DNA from: Microcebus murinus | Taxonomy: Eukaryota > Chordata > Mammalia > Primates > Cheirogaleidae | Assembly: GCF_040939455.1 (NCBI RefSeq) | Contig: NC_134106.1 | Coordinates: 85,567,001-85,631,000 of the forward strand | Direction: 5' to 3' | Length of the DNA: 64,000 bases | Part shown: positions 21,131 through 33,639 of the stretch, piece after piece | Layout: each line of letters begins with the position of its first letter | Numbering within the stretch: the stretch's first letter is position 1 | Made by a program: the position numbers and the translations under genes | The notes under the pieces: generated by a model | What the model was told of the DNA's origin: nothing | Seen by the model: the letters and a program-made list of their open reading frames with translations, nothing else | The model's database searches: none

Positions 21131-24100
21131 CCCAGCTGTTTTATATAGAGAGAGATATTTTTTGGACATAATGAGGAGTCATTATGGTCTTCATAATATG
21201 ATGGATGAGAATAAATAATTACTTTAATTTTACGTTGTATTTAATTTTGTTTTGCATTTGATCACTGAGATTTCTTCCTCTGATGGCTATATGCTTAACA
21301 TGTATTTCTACGTGCCACATCTGTCAAATGCCACATTTAAGGCTGTCTCATTATTTTGGTCCACCATGTTCAACCACCAACTCTATGAAGTTTAGTTATG
21401 GCTGAAAACCTAAACCCCTCTAACATTCAACATATAAACAGCGGTCGGTCAATAAAATGTATTTTTTTGTTATGTGTGTCTAGTTCTCTCCTTTTACTAT
21501 GGAGAATAAAGCTGACATCTAAATCACAGGGAGCTAGAATTCTACTGGCATTCTATTATATCTGGTCCTCCCAGGCCCTCCCGTTGGAAATCAGGCCTCA
21601 GGCCCAATAAATAAAATAGAGCTAACGTGGCAGTGAGTGGGAGAGCTGATAGTGTATAAGGCTGTCATGAGGAAAAGGGTGACCGCTTCATTACTGCTGC
21701 TTGTTTGTATTTTACTATTGCATTTGTATAAAAACTATTCACATGATAGAAAACATTCATGATGCAGTAGCTCCTCTTTTGTTGCTACAACAGGAGAAAA
21801 GGTAAAATTCAAATTCACAAATTAGATCTCTAACTTGAGATGGAGCCTCATCTCAAGCTTTTTAATGATCTGTAAGAAATGCAAAAAATTGTCAACCTCA
21901 CTGTTTTGCACTGTAATAAAGCTGTGATTAACCTTTCAAGACATGTAGCCAACAGCTTGTGCTAAAAAATGAACTCCAGATAGAAATGATATTTTTCACC
22001 CAGCAGGGTGTTTCCCATTAAATTAAAATATTCAATATTTCTGCACACATTAGCTTTACTAATTGAAACTAATTTAATGCTCTCGAAAGGCTTAAAAGCA
22101 AATGTGGGTGAACACAGGTATTGAGAGGATTTTCCTGACTGATTAGCAACGTGTTTCTGTAAACAGGTGGCACAGTGGTGTACTATTAGACCTTGATGAA
22201 AAATGTTAATTTTCATTTGTGTTAATGGCCTTTGACGTGAGCGTTTCACACACTGTTCACTGGCCTTCTCAGTGGGCACGGATGCCAGCCTCCCTCAGCA
22301 TGGCTTGCCATTTGCATTAAGTATTCATCACAGAAACAAATAATCATGGCCTGGAACGACACAAATTATGGATCTGGAGAGATCCAAGCAAGTCCCTGTG
22401 GATGGGGAGAAGGGAACACAAGGCTTTTGTTTCCCTAAGAGTCAATGGAATTTTTGCAAAGCTGCTGGTGGTCACCATGTTCAGATGGCACAGCTGCAGA
22501 TAGGCCACGTCTGTGTACATCAAATTGTGAAGCTTGCCATGTGTATTTATGTACATGTGGAGTATCCATTCATTTACTCAGCAATCATTTTTCTTCAGCG
22601 ACTTCACATATTAGGCGCAGCTTCAAGAAACTGCTCTCATGTAACTTCTAATTCCAGTGGTTAAGATCAGATGATAAGCAAACACGTCTATATTGGCATA
22701 ACCTCAGGGAGAAAATTCTTGTCCCTTCATGGGAAGACGATCTCTTAAACAGGCTCATTCTAAATGTAAAGCTGAGAGGGTCTCTGGGGTGGCTTAGCTC
22801 TACATGGCTGTTTATGGGTATGGGTGGGGGGAGGAGGCAAAACTTGGGAATTTCAGAGCAGAGCAAAATATAAAAGGAACATAAAATAGAATATAAATAA
22901 GAAGCAAGAAAATTAAAATGAGAACATGAGAGAGCATAAGAATGAGAAAGAAAGACAGAAAAACAGGTGAAAAGAAGGCAAGAAATGGAAGCAATCCCCT
23001 GTAAACCCGGCAGTCACAGGGCGCTCCGTCATGGCGCCAGCAATGGCACCATTTGCCCTAGACTTTTGTTAGGAAATGGCATGGATTTCATTAATTATTA
23101 TTAAGGCACTGCTGTGCAGGCACACCTTATATGGTAAAGCATATGTGTGACATAGGTTTGGGCGCTGCTAGCTTCACCTAGGAAGTATAGCAGCAGATCT
23201 GCTTCTCATGGGATTCTTTCAAAATCTCTCCAGAGATACTGGTCTTAAGCTATATTGTCTTATGGGAACTAATGTGAATGACTAACCTTACTCACCCTGG
23301 TACTGGAAGGGGTGAGTGGAAGCCACAGAGTAAGTAAATCTGTCTTCACAAGTCCTTGTTAGAAAGAGGCCGTTCATCCTTAAAAGCAAGAAATATTTAT
23401 GATGGGCCTTTTGTATGTCAAGATCTGGGTTTGCTCTGGAGATAGAGCAGTTGAACAAGACTGCAAAGTCCCTGCCCTGTGGAGCCCCCATCCTCCATAT
23501 TGGTCACCCTCCCTACCTCTCAGGAGGAATCCACCACCAGGGAGGGAAAGAGTGACCTGTAAACAGCAGGTTCTCAATTCCATTGTTTTAAGAGTTCAAC
23601 CTCAAAAACATAATTGGTGAAGTCTTTTCTTGTACCTCTCTTTATCTTTCTTCTAGTTTTTATTCCACCAATGTGGCCAGGATGGATGGGGAGTGAAAGC
23701 TCTTCTCTTCCTGTCGGGGCCACCCCAAGCACTGGAGGGAAACTAGGTCTATCCTGTTGTCTTCCCCACTCCCTTCTTTTTCCCCAGTGCCAGAGAGTGT
23801 GACGGATTCTCCTGTCCTCATCACCCATGGTAAGCTTCAGAGTGGACATGGTGATGGGGGAGTTCTTGTGATGACCTCTTGATCAGGGACCAACAGATCC
23901 TGAATCCTACTGTGAGCTGACTGCTCCCTCCTTCCTCTGAGTTCTCAAAAGTAGTTATGAGCCAAGGAAAACAACCACAGTAAAGAAAAATTTTATATGT
24001 GCTTGTGATTGAGGCCCCCAAATTTGATGCACAACTCCTGTAACTTATAGATGGACACAAGGCTGGCTTCGTTTTGCTAAGCCAAGGAGGCCAAGCACCA

Positions 24101-27100
24101 TGGACCAAAGCTGCTCATTCCCCCATGCATTGGGTGGAGCTGCAGAGGACGTCTTTCCTGTGAAGGTATCAGTACCTACTTCCCCGCCCCAAACCCTCCT
24201 TACTCAATTTTCCTGAGGTAGAGTGACAATACCACCATTGTAAGCAGACTCAGATACAGGCTGCACAGTATGTAGATGTATTTGACTCGACCTATACCTG
24301 CGAATTTCCATTATTAGGGCCCCAGAGCTTAGTTCTTATCTTCTTCCCAGACCTTGATACTACAGTGTAGTGCACTGGGTTCCCATGCCAGCCTCTGAGG
24401 GGTCTCTGCTACCACATGTCCCACCTCTAATCACTGGGGTCTATGATATCCCTCGGCCCTTGGCTCTCATTTCCATCACGCTGAAGGCTTCTGTCCACTG
24501 TCCTCTGGTATTTGGAGCCCAGTCCTCAAAAGCCTGTCTAGTGATCAGACCCTTTGTCCTCCAATAGCAGACCTCCTAGATGCTGACTTGCAGCCCACAG
24601 GACTCCCTACTTCCATGTACCTCCATGTCTCCACGTCTATGCTACTCTTAAAGTCACCTTGGAGCTCCAGGGCCAACCAAAGCCTCACACGTAACTGTCC
24701 TGGCAATGCACCAGCATATTGGGCCTCCTGCCTGCCTGAATATATGCATCATCACAGTCCACCCTGCCCCCCGTGCTGTTCTGCCGGTAGGGGTCCCTGA
24801 CTCCTCATCCCTGCTGCACATGGACAAAACCATCTTGCCTCAAGTCTAAATTCACGGCCATACTCTTTCTCCCTCCATGGCACTCCTTTTTCTTTCTAAA
24901 TTCCCCACATCTTATGCCCTATAGACTTCTTTTCTGATCTAGGTGTTTCTTCAAGAAGAGAAGAGAAGTTATGCATTACTGCAAAGTAAGCCAACCTAGC
25001 TTCATTTTAAACCAGGATGCTCCACACCAAAGGGAACATTCTCCTTGCTACGGGAACAGAGAGCATTCAGAATGGGCTGTGGGAGATGTTTGAGAGCATA
25101 ATGGCCTCCACATATGCCCTAACTCGCCACGAAGTAAGATGGAGGCAGGGTTACAGTGAATATACACTGATATTCCCTTCCCCTGAAGATTCCCCTCAGC
25201 TTTCTCTTCTCCTCAACCCGGTGGGGCTGGGCACATCACTGTCTCCAGTCTTGCAGAGACTCAGGGGTCCTTCTTAACCTCAACATTTTTCATAAAACTA
25301 CACATAATAGCAGTAGCATTTTTGTCATCTGTTGATTGAGGGGAAAATAGGTGAAAAATTATGAGATGTATTCAGTAGCCCTTTTTTAAATGTTGAATTT
25401 ATTAAGCATAGCAAGATACACACATTTGGAAATAGCCATACATGTGGGCAAGAGAAGCTCAACCTACTGATCGTGTACAGTGTACAATTTAGGGTTCAAA
25501 GGCCTTTCTCTAATTCTACAATCCTGAGGGACTCTGTCCCGCAAGTGGAGGTCACTGGGTCCATGTGATTAGACTGATTTCCGTCTGGTACTGGGAGAAC
25601 TAATGGTGTATCCCAGGATGTTTGGCATCAGAAAGAGAGCCTCAGTGCTCACTTCCCAGTTGCAAACAGGAAGACTGGGGAAGGGCAAGGGCTCATGTCT
25701 ACAGGTCATGGATCTGTGTCCCCAGGGGAGGCAGTGGGTGGGGCTGAAAGCCATCTCCAGAGAAGAGGGGGAGTCACTTCTCTCCTCAGAACAAAGACAG
25801 ATAACCGTGGGCTCTATGCCTAGCACATGGGCATGTCGGAAACATTTATTCAGTCTGAATCATTAGGGAATAACTGATCCTCACTCACAAGGTGGTGAGT
25901 GATTTGCTTTCCTTTCAAGTGAGCAGGACTTTCTCTTCCTTTGTCCATCAAGTGACCTGTTCTATGAAGTGGGACTTGGCACTTCGTTGTCTCAGTGATG
26001 AAGCATAAAAGCTCTATCTATAAAATAGAAGGCATATTTTCCCATTTCCCTTTACCCTTAAGGGAAAAAAGAAGTCCTCCTTAGAGCTTTATCTATTTCC
26101 TTGGTAAGGCAGCTGCTAGTGTTTGGATTGACTGTTCTAGACATCAATTTATACTCTGAGTAAGTCTCCTGTGACTCCCCAGAATCATAGCTTGTCAAAT
26201 GCAAATCTTCTAAGGCAACATATCTAAAGATGAGAAGAGTTTCCAAAGATTTATACATCTACTTCTAAGAAAAAAAAAATACAAACTAAGCCTTCAATTT
26301 TCTTTCGGAAGCTCGTAAATAAAATCCACTTGATGGGTAAGTTCTATGAATAAAAATTCCCCAGGGTCCAAACACACTGTTGTTTATGAATTTCATTTTC
26401 CTGCCAAGGAGGGTTTTTTTTCAAAGGTGCAATGAGTCTCATTAATGTCAGGAAAAATCCCATCCCAAGTCCAAGTGATCATGGAATGGAGCCATGCGCA
26501 CTTCAATTATCTCCTAACTTGGAAGAAATGCCTCCTTTCAGTGTTTTTTGAACAACTGAACATCAGCTGTGTGTCAGGTCTTGTTAGAAATGAAAATAGG
26601 AATGCGAACAAGACACAGTCCCTTTAAGTTTGAGAAAAGCTCAGTGTGCAAGGAAAGCACAGGAGAGGTAACAGGTCCAACCTTGGGGAGATGGAGGAAG
26701 GCTTCCCAGGGCAAGGGACATCTCAACTGAGACCTAACGGAAGAGTAGAAGTCACAGAGCAGTCTCGGCCAGTGCTACTCAAAGCAGTTCCACACGCTAG
26801 TGCCAATTCACAAACTGTCTGTTTTCTCGACAAGATAAGTACACAACTGAGAATAGGCATTAAGAATCTTTTTATGGCAGTTCGAGAAATATCCAAGTAT
26901 GTGATCAGTAGGCTTCTATTTTATGTCTTTATGTTTGTTTCTAATAATTCTTTTTTATTGCATTTTATTAAAAGCCTTAGTCTGCAATGAATTGGGAATT
27001 TAAAAAAAGAAAAACTGGGCCTTCCCTACCAAGGATTTGAGCAGCAGTGATCTGGTCAATGGTGTGTGAATGCCAAGAGCTGGGAAGAGGCACGAGACAG

Positions 27101-27224
27101 CAGATTCTAAGACTTGGCTCTGAGGCTTCAGAGAGCAACATGCTCTGGGAACTGTAGTTCCTCCTGAAGCATCACTCCCCAAAATACCTTCTTTCCTTCT
27201 TCCCATAGCTCACAAGCAATCATT
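21131..27224. other. Long repeat-poor intergenic stretch
   Basis: Six kilobases with few recognisable repeats. There are faint old-repeat traces at 23370-23480 and 26540-26660 ('gtcccttgccctgtgg' and 'acacagtccctttaag' type), and a purine-rich patch at 22860-22985. Several frames of 60-114 codons exist, none with a known domain, codon-usage signal or splice support that I can judge. The stretch 21960-22340 has a conserved-noncoding look (see findings). Confidence 0.4.
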
Positions 27225-27450
27225 TTTGCAATGATGGCAATGCTTGTCATTGTGCATGCTTTCTATGTGTCTGGCACATGTTAAACACTTTATCTGTGTT
27301 GCCCAATCTTTATAACCATCTGACAAGATAGATGTTCTTATCATCCCTGTTTTGTAAATGAGAGAAATAAGATTTGGCAAAGTAGAGCACCTTGCCTAGG
27401 TTAGATCTAGGATCCCAACCCAGGAATCTCTAACTCCACTTATTTTTCTG
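27225..27450 (-). mobile_element. MIR, antisense
   Basis: Typical antisense MIR: 'gtctggcacatgttaaacactttat', 'cctgttttgtaaatgagagaaataag', 'accttgcctaggtta', then 'gatcccaacccagga'. Good length, moderate divergence. Confidence 0.85.
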
Positions 27451-29820
27451 GTCTATTTCCTAGAAGTTGTTATGCATCAGCATCCTAAAATCTCTACATT
27501 TAGTACACTCCTTCCCTTCCTTAAGAAGTTGCTAGAAAGTTTCCAATTCTCATCTGCGTAGCTACCCCTAGAATTGTCTCTCCCTCAAACAACACAACTT
27601 TTAAAAGAAAAATATCTACAACCCCAGTCATTTTCCCTTTCCCTGCACAGGATCCAAGCTTTCATCTGTTTACCTTTGAAATCTGCCGTGAAAGATAATC
27701 ATGGCTTGAGCTACCAAGAAAGCACACATGTCATTTTGATTTCTGACCCATTTGCTCCCAAGAACATTTGCTAGTATAATTCGCAGTCACCAGGGTTCTG
27801 AAAACTTTCATAAGGATTCTTTTTTTTCTTCTTCTTCTTGCTCATTTCAAACTAAATCAAGGATGATGATGACTGCAATAAACTCCACTGCGCTGATTAG
27901 TGCCTCCTGAAACATGGCTCTCTCTGGCAGTGGAGCACTGATTGTTCATCACCCAGCGGGCTGCCTTTCTACTCCACGCCACCTCCTGCAACTGGCCTCC
28001 TGGTTCCAGGGAAGTTACCAGCTGACAGAGTAAACAAACAGTGATACGCCCTGATTGCAAAACTTTCTAAAATGCAAACATTTCTCCCAAGTACCAAGAC
28101 AGGAAGCTTTTTTTAGTTTAGTTTTGTTTTTTTTACAAATGTATTCCAGTCATCAGAGAAGCACAGCTCCCCCATGAACTTGCCTGTGGTGATAAAAGGA
28201 TTTGAGTCTATGGCATGAGGCGAGTACCATATGGACAGCCTCTCCGAAGGAGATAATGAATAGCATTATATTTCAGAGAATTTCAAAGAATGTTCCAGCA
28301 GGAAAAGGTATTAAGGATTATCTAAGATAACCTGAACTGTTTTATAAAAATCTAACATTAAAGTAGATCTTTCCCCCCTTTTTGCCCATACTGCGATATC
28401 AACACATTCAGCCTAGGATCTAGAGTTTTGTATCCAATTCTTTATTCTGTGTTTTAATTGCAGGTGGGATTGGCTTTGGGAGAGGGACAAATTTATACCT
28501 ATTGCTGAATCAAATGGGAACAACAAATTCCAATTAGTAAGATGCTTTTTCCTCCAATTCTATTTTGACCTTAACTCTTGTTCCTTTCGCCTTTGAGACT
28601 ATACAACACACTCACTGCTTTAGTCATTGTATGGCGCCTCTTTATTGCCTTTTGAAAATGTAATTTTAAAAGGTATTTAAATCCAGGAATTCACTGCCTA
28701 CATAACTAAAGTAAAAAATTGATGAAATCAAGTAAGTTACCATTATTTTCCCTTCATTTTCAATTTTTGCTTTAATATTTTCCTTTTTCCTATTTCTCAT
28801 TCTGTGAGAACATGTTGCAAAGCAGGCAGACTTAGTAACCACACTTAAGCCAAAGTAAAATTTTAAATTATACCCCAGCCAATTACGAAGAAACACATAT
28901 GTGTCTAACTTGAGAGACCACAAAATGTTTTGTCATCTACTATCTCATTTTCATCATTTTATTACTTGATATTTATAATCTATGGCATGAGGGAATAAAC
29001 TCATAAATTAGAACTACAGGGGGAAAAGTAATAAAATACACTTGTTCTGACTCTGTGATTTGAAAGTAGGTAATAATTGTATCCGGGAATGCCCAGCATC
29101 ACTAGACAGATCAATAATGTAATTGGGATGAGTGAAAATTGTTTTGGATGTTTAGGAAGACAAGGTGATTTCAAGGCTGTGGTCTGCACGTCTTGGATTG
29201 ATGTGTTACCTGGCCTAGCAGTGGCTAGTGCAGGTTTAAATTGCCTTCCTTAAAGTTTCTGTAACTCCAACTTTATCCCAACTCAGGCTGGGCTTTGTCT
29301 CCACCTGGTTCAAATGTGTGATCCTTTCATGCTAGTAATAGTTTAGATCACTCTGGTGGGTAGATAGTGGCCCAGGGAGGCAGAGGCTGGAGGAAAAGCA
29401 GGGAGCTATGTGCTGCCAGTTCCTCCGACGTCAGCTAATGTGGCTAGATGGAAGTAAGAGAGACAATTACTTCTGGTTGGATGCGCTGCTGCCCATCCTA
29501 AATTAGAGCCATACTTCAATTAACGTTAGTTGTGTATCACATGCAATTACCTCTAAAAGAAATTGTCACAGAGGCAGGTTAGTGAGGAATGGGGAAGGCT
29601 TTTGCTAATGACACTAGGTGTTGAAGACTGAGTGAACAATTAATCATCTACCTCTATCCTTACCAGAGGGCAAGCCATCCATTTCATAGGAAACAACAGA
29701 GACATCAGACGTACAATTTCTTAACAGAGGAAGCTCAAGAGGGCTCCATGTCAGATTGCGAATCACTTGCTTTCCAACATCAAGTCCCCATTCCTCATAC
29801 ACTTAGATTACTCCCTTCCA
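27451..29820. other. Repeat-poor intergenic stretch
   Basis: No confident repeat or gene. Small frames (for example 28666-28923 reverse) are unsupported. 29480-29720 is repeat-free and rich in TAATTA-like homeobox-site wording. Confidence 0.4.
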
Positions 29821-29990
29821 CAGTGGTTCTCAAAGGGTGCCCCCAGCCCTGGCAGCAGTATCAGCATCACCTGGGAACTTATTAGAAATGCAGATTCTCA
29901 GGCCCCAGTGCAGAATGATTGAACCAGAAACTCTGCGGGTAGGGCCAGAGATTGGGTTTTAATAATCTCTCCAGTGTTCATTCAAAAATC
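29821..29990 (+). mobile_element. MER5A hAT-Charlie element
   Basis: Starts CAGTGGTTCTCAAAGGGTG and continues 'tcagcatcacctgggaacttattagaaatgcagattctcaggcccca', an excellent MER5A match. The right inverted repeat is lost. Confidence 0.92.
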
Positions 29991-30061
29991 ATATTTGTAG
30001 CAGGTGACAGTGGCTGGCCCTGTAGTCCCAACTACTTGGGAGGCTGAGATGGGAGTGATAC

Positions 30062-30478
30062 AGCAAGTGTTACAGCAGGTGGTCCCGAGGACAAACCGAG
30101 TGGCACACGGAGAGTCGGAGAATCAAAGTCTATTCTTCGCCCGCAGGCTCAGAGGGGCCTCACCATCAAATTCTGAGCACCCTCTACCCGATATTTCCCA
30201 CTTTATTAAGTTGGGGTGGTCCAAGGGGTGGGGTACCAGGTGTAGGCTAGTTGATGTGTCAGGTAATAGGTTTAGTGTTATGCTGATGCATCAAGTAAGA
30301 GGGTAGTTGATGCGCCAGGCAATAGATTTAGTGTTATGCTGATGCCAGGCAATAGACTAGTTGATGGGCCAGGTAATAGGTTAGTATTATGCTGATGTGG
30401 GTCTTCTGTGAGTGGTGGGGGGGTCTCAAGTGCCTGATGTGCCAAGTAACAGATGGGGGTCTTCCTTATCAAGAGGAC
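30062..30478 (-). mobile_element. Solo LTR with ~53-bp tandem repeats, inserted in the Alu-like monomer
   Basis: Starts near TGTTACAGCAGG and shares with the LTR at 3694-4262 a left end of the type 'GCACACGGAGAGTCGGAGAA'. TTTATT at 30202-30207 is AATAAA on the reverse strand and would be the poly(A) signal in R, supporting reverse orientation. Three imperfect copies of a ~53-bp unit (TAGTTGATG...GTGTTATGCTGATG) run 30248-30405. Exact ends and target duplication are not resolved. The ERV group is not named; class II is possible. Confidence 0.7.
30248..30405. repeat. ~53-bp tandem repeat, three copies
   Basis: Each copy starts TAGTTGATG and includes a CCAGGCAATAG-like and a TTAGTGTTATGCTGATG-like part; the copies vary by small indels. 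It lies in the predicted U3 of the LTR. The unit is unrelated to the 24-bp unit in the related LTR at 3694-4262. Confidence 0.85.
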
Positions 30479-30820
30479 AACTTGAGCCTGGAAGTTCAAG
30501 ACCATCCTGGGCAACATAGAGAGACCTCATCTCAAAAACAAAATAAAAATCATACCTAGGCACCTGTTAACTGCTAGGTGTGAAAGAAGCACGGGCAATT
30601 CTGAAAAGCCCTTGTGAGGATTAGATGAGAAATAATTATATGGGGCACTAGAACATCACATCAGTCACTACTGACTGTCCAAATAAAGGAATTATTTAGA
30701 ATCATAAACAAAATATACCATTGTAAAAGAAACCTAAACATTCACTTGGGGTAGTTGCACATAAAATTTAAAGTGTTACAGAAGAGATGGGGATTCACCT
30801 TGAAAACTAAAATAAAATCC

Positions 30821-31407
30821 TGAGGCTTAGCCCCCACCGGATGAGTGAATGCACCCCCTCTTGGCCAAAGGAATATCCTAAAACTAAATTACCTGCTATA
30901 AGGAGGAATGTCAGACATGCCTCATCACGCCCCCCTCCCCTTCTTGGAGACATCCTTTGTAACCCATTAACAGGCCTAAGGCCATGCAAGACAAACCTGC
31001 AGGTCCTCAATTTGCACAACAAATCTACATCTGGTGGCTTATCTCTGATAAACAGCTCCTTATGTTAAAATATTCCAAGCCTTTAGACAAAGCTTCATGT
31101 CTTTAACCAATTACAAGTCAAAGAATCTTTAAACCTACCTATAGCCTGTAAGCTCCATCTCCCCTGCTTCGAGATGGCCCACCTTTTCGGGCCAAACCAA
31201 TGTATGGCTTCCATGTATTTATTTATGACTTTACCTGTAACCCCTGTCTCCCTGAAATGTATAAAACCAAACTGTAACCCAGCCACAGCAAGTCCACTTG
31301 CTCAAGGATTCTTGGGCGTGGCTCCAGGTCATGATACTCAAATTTGACTCAGAATAAATCTTTTAAAAATTATTTTTCAGAGTTTGGCTTTTTTTTTTCC
31401 ATTAACA
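30821..31407 (+). mobile_element. Solo LTR, possibly ERV1-like (family shared with 55307-55809)
   Basis: 587 bp from TGAGGCTTAG to ...ATTAACA. A TATA-like 'ATGTATAAAACC' is at about 31257. AATAAA lies near 31353 in 'CAGAATAAATCTTT', followed by a T-run. The 3' half is clearly homologous to 55480-55809 in the same orientation ('aactgtaacccagccacagcaagtccacttgctcaagg'). The family name is not given because I am unsure. A gene frame at 30841-31068 is incidental. Confidence 0.75.
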
Positions 31408-32214
31408 ACCTTCATCTTCTCTTCATTTGGGTGGCAACAGAATGCAAGCTTGGCAGCTGAGGCACAGCCTGGTCAGGGGTCGGCCTGTGCCCACCAGTAA
31501 GGTTGCCTAGGTTTGCATATCAATTCCCACCACAAGGTCATCATGAACTGCAGGTCCAAGCGCACTCCATCTCTTAGCCACTCTTGAACATCACACAGAA
31601 TCCTACGCTTTCCAGACTGCTTGCTTAGTAAGGCAGCACCCTTTCCCCATTGCCAGCACATCATTCATGGCCTAAGCCTGGCCTGAACGGGCCTTTGTGT
31701 AACATCTGTTCATCTGGCCAAGCCCTGTCTTATTCAGTCTTGTTTCTGCTTCCCTTCTCACCACGCCCATAATGCTCGCATCTCAAAGTGTCTCTGCCCA
31801 CCCCCATCTTTATCCCGATACATTTCTCACATAAGCCTTGCCTGGCTATCGGAAATTTCCACGTTTCTAACTGCGATACTTTATTTGGGATTACAGAAAC
31901 TCCCTGTCAACATGAAAAATGTTGTCCAAGATTATAAACCATTAAGTCATTTTCTGCCACTGAGATCTTAACTTGAGTGAAATTACTGCTGTAACAAGCT
32001 AGGCATTACCCAGGGGGAATGGAAACTTTCAACAATATTTTCTCCGGAAGCATATGGTCAGCCAAAAAGCAGTCCCAGAATACTAGATTTTGAATATTAG
32101 GGGTGTCACGAAGTCTTAAAGAGGGCTAGAGAGAATCTTCAGATGAGAGTTGTCCCGTGGCCTCTAAGAGATCAAAATTCGAAGAATCCTATGTATTATT
32201 TTAAGAACAATATG
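31408..32214. other. No recognised feature
   Basis: Mixed sequence, no clear repeat. A short reverse frame at 31473-31664 has no support. Confidence 0.4.
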
Positions 32215-32545
32215 GAAAAATTGCAGACTTTCCAGTCAAATAAACCTGAGTTTTTTTGTGATTTTTTTAGCGTGTTATGGGGGTACAAGTGTTAAGGTTA
32301 CATATATTGCCCATGCTCCCCTCCCTCCTCGAGTAAGAGCTTCAATTGTGTCCATCCCCCAAATGTTGCACATTAAACCTGAGTTTTAATCTTAATTTGC
32401 AGTGTGACTTTGGGCAGTTGAACTTCTTTGAGATTTTATTTTCTTGTCAGTAAAAGTGTGTATCAAGATATCTCTTTTGCAAGGTTTCTGTCCAAATTAA
32501 ATAAGAGAGACTATGAGAAAATGTTTAACTGTACCAGGAACAATT
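32215..32545 (+). mobile_element. MIR split by an L1 tail
   Basis: The left piece ends in 'tccagtcaaataaacctgag' and the right piece continues 'taaacctgagttttaatcttaatttgcagtgtgactttgggcag', the MIR core order. The L1 tail (32255-32373) sits between them with a 14-bp duplication. Confidence 0.7.
32255..32373 (-). mobile_element. L1 3' end, antisense, with target duplication
   Basis: 119-bp 5'-truncated L1 tail, the reverse complement of the 3' UTR type at 1-137 ('gttatgggggtacaagtg', 'tccatcccccaaatgttgcac'). The flanking 14-bp duplication is TAAACCTGAGTTTT at 32241-32254 and 32374-32387. Confidence 0.9.
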
Positions 32546-33558
32546 AAAAACAAAAAACTTTTTTTTTTCAACGAACACCTTGCTACCTAACATTTTTCCA
32601 TTTTCTATAGTCTGTACCTGCAAGGCCCCTAAGGCAGGTGATGAAATGGTTTAATTAGAAACCTACAATAGCAAATAAAGGAATGACAGAGTCTAACCAT
32701 TGAGAATCCTTAACAAACAAGCTATTTTCAGTATGAAAATAACTCACAGTTCATTTTAGAAATCACAGAACCTCCCACTGAACAAGACTGAAAGGGTCAT
32801 CTAGCCCAAATTGAGAAACTCTGGTGAGATTTTCCTCCCCACGTGCCCTGTCTCTGACTAGCAGAGTTAAAGGATAGCCATGCTGGGGGTAGCAATGACT
32901 TTTCTGCTGAAATAGATGCTTCGCAGAGTTCCCTTTAAAATAATGCAAGCAAAGAGGAAATGCACATTACAAATGCCTTGGATAAATTTGATCTATATAC
33001 ATAATATCTCCCTCCAATGCCTTAGTCTTATGATGGCAGTGGAAGTCATTTTGACACAAGGTCTTTAATAACATTGGTGTTCATTCCTAGACTCTTCGAT
33101 ACACCCAATTAATATATCCTGCAGACGATCTGTCACCCTGTGAGGCTGCTAAATGAATCAAACTCATTAAGTACCCCTCTTTTATTAATAGCACAAATCC
33201 CACTGCTGTGCTGTAGAAAAGCTATTAGTAGAGCTGGCTTCTGCCTCTTGTTTAAACACATCTTATAAATAAGTCAGCTCAGAAAGGGGTTTGAACCATG
33301 GTAACTGGAGTCTGTCGTATCAGCCTGCAACAAACGACTCCGAGTTCTGTCTGGGGGCAGCCGACACGGCATCAGCTGGCTCTGGTGGAATGGGTACTGA
33401 GGGAGACATTTGCTGGGGGAGAGCTGCCCGCAATTAAGTCCCCTGTCTCTAAACCACTTCTCAGTAGGAAACACCACTGTTAAGAATGTCTTTCTAAGAA
33501 GAGAAAGCACAGAATCATAGATTACTAGATTGAGAAGGAGCCTGAAGATCAACCAGCC
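32546..33558. other. Repeat-poor stretch
   Basis: Nothing recognised as repeat or gene. 33010-33250 is repeat-free with 'ccaattaatatatcctgc' and 'ctcttttattaatagc' wording that could be conserved noncoding DNA. A 92-codon reverse frame (33274-33552) is unsupported. Confidence 0.4.
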
Positions 33559-33625
33559 CAGTGGTTCTTAGCTCAAACCATAAATTAGAATCACCTGGGA
33601 TCTTCTAGCAGCTACTAATGCCCAC
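33559..33625 (+). mobile_element. MER5A fragment
   Basis: CAGTGGTTCTTAG... then 'attagaatcacctgggatcttctagcagct', the left part of MER5A. It is cut by the L1M relic that follows. Confidence 0.7.
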
Positions 33626-33639
33626 TGAACAAGTGCTAA

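Larger units (their letters stand above)
30002..30545 (+). mobile_element. Alu-like monomer (FLAM type) split by an LTR
   Basis: 30002-30061 reads 'tgtagtcccaactacttgggaggctgagatgggag', the 7SL-derived monomer. About 30478-30545 continues 'acttgagcctggaagttcaagacc...cctgggcaacatagagagac' and ends in an A-rich tail. The two halves were one monomer before the LTR at 30062-30478 inserted. There is no second arm, so it predates dimeric Alu. Confidence 0.8.
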
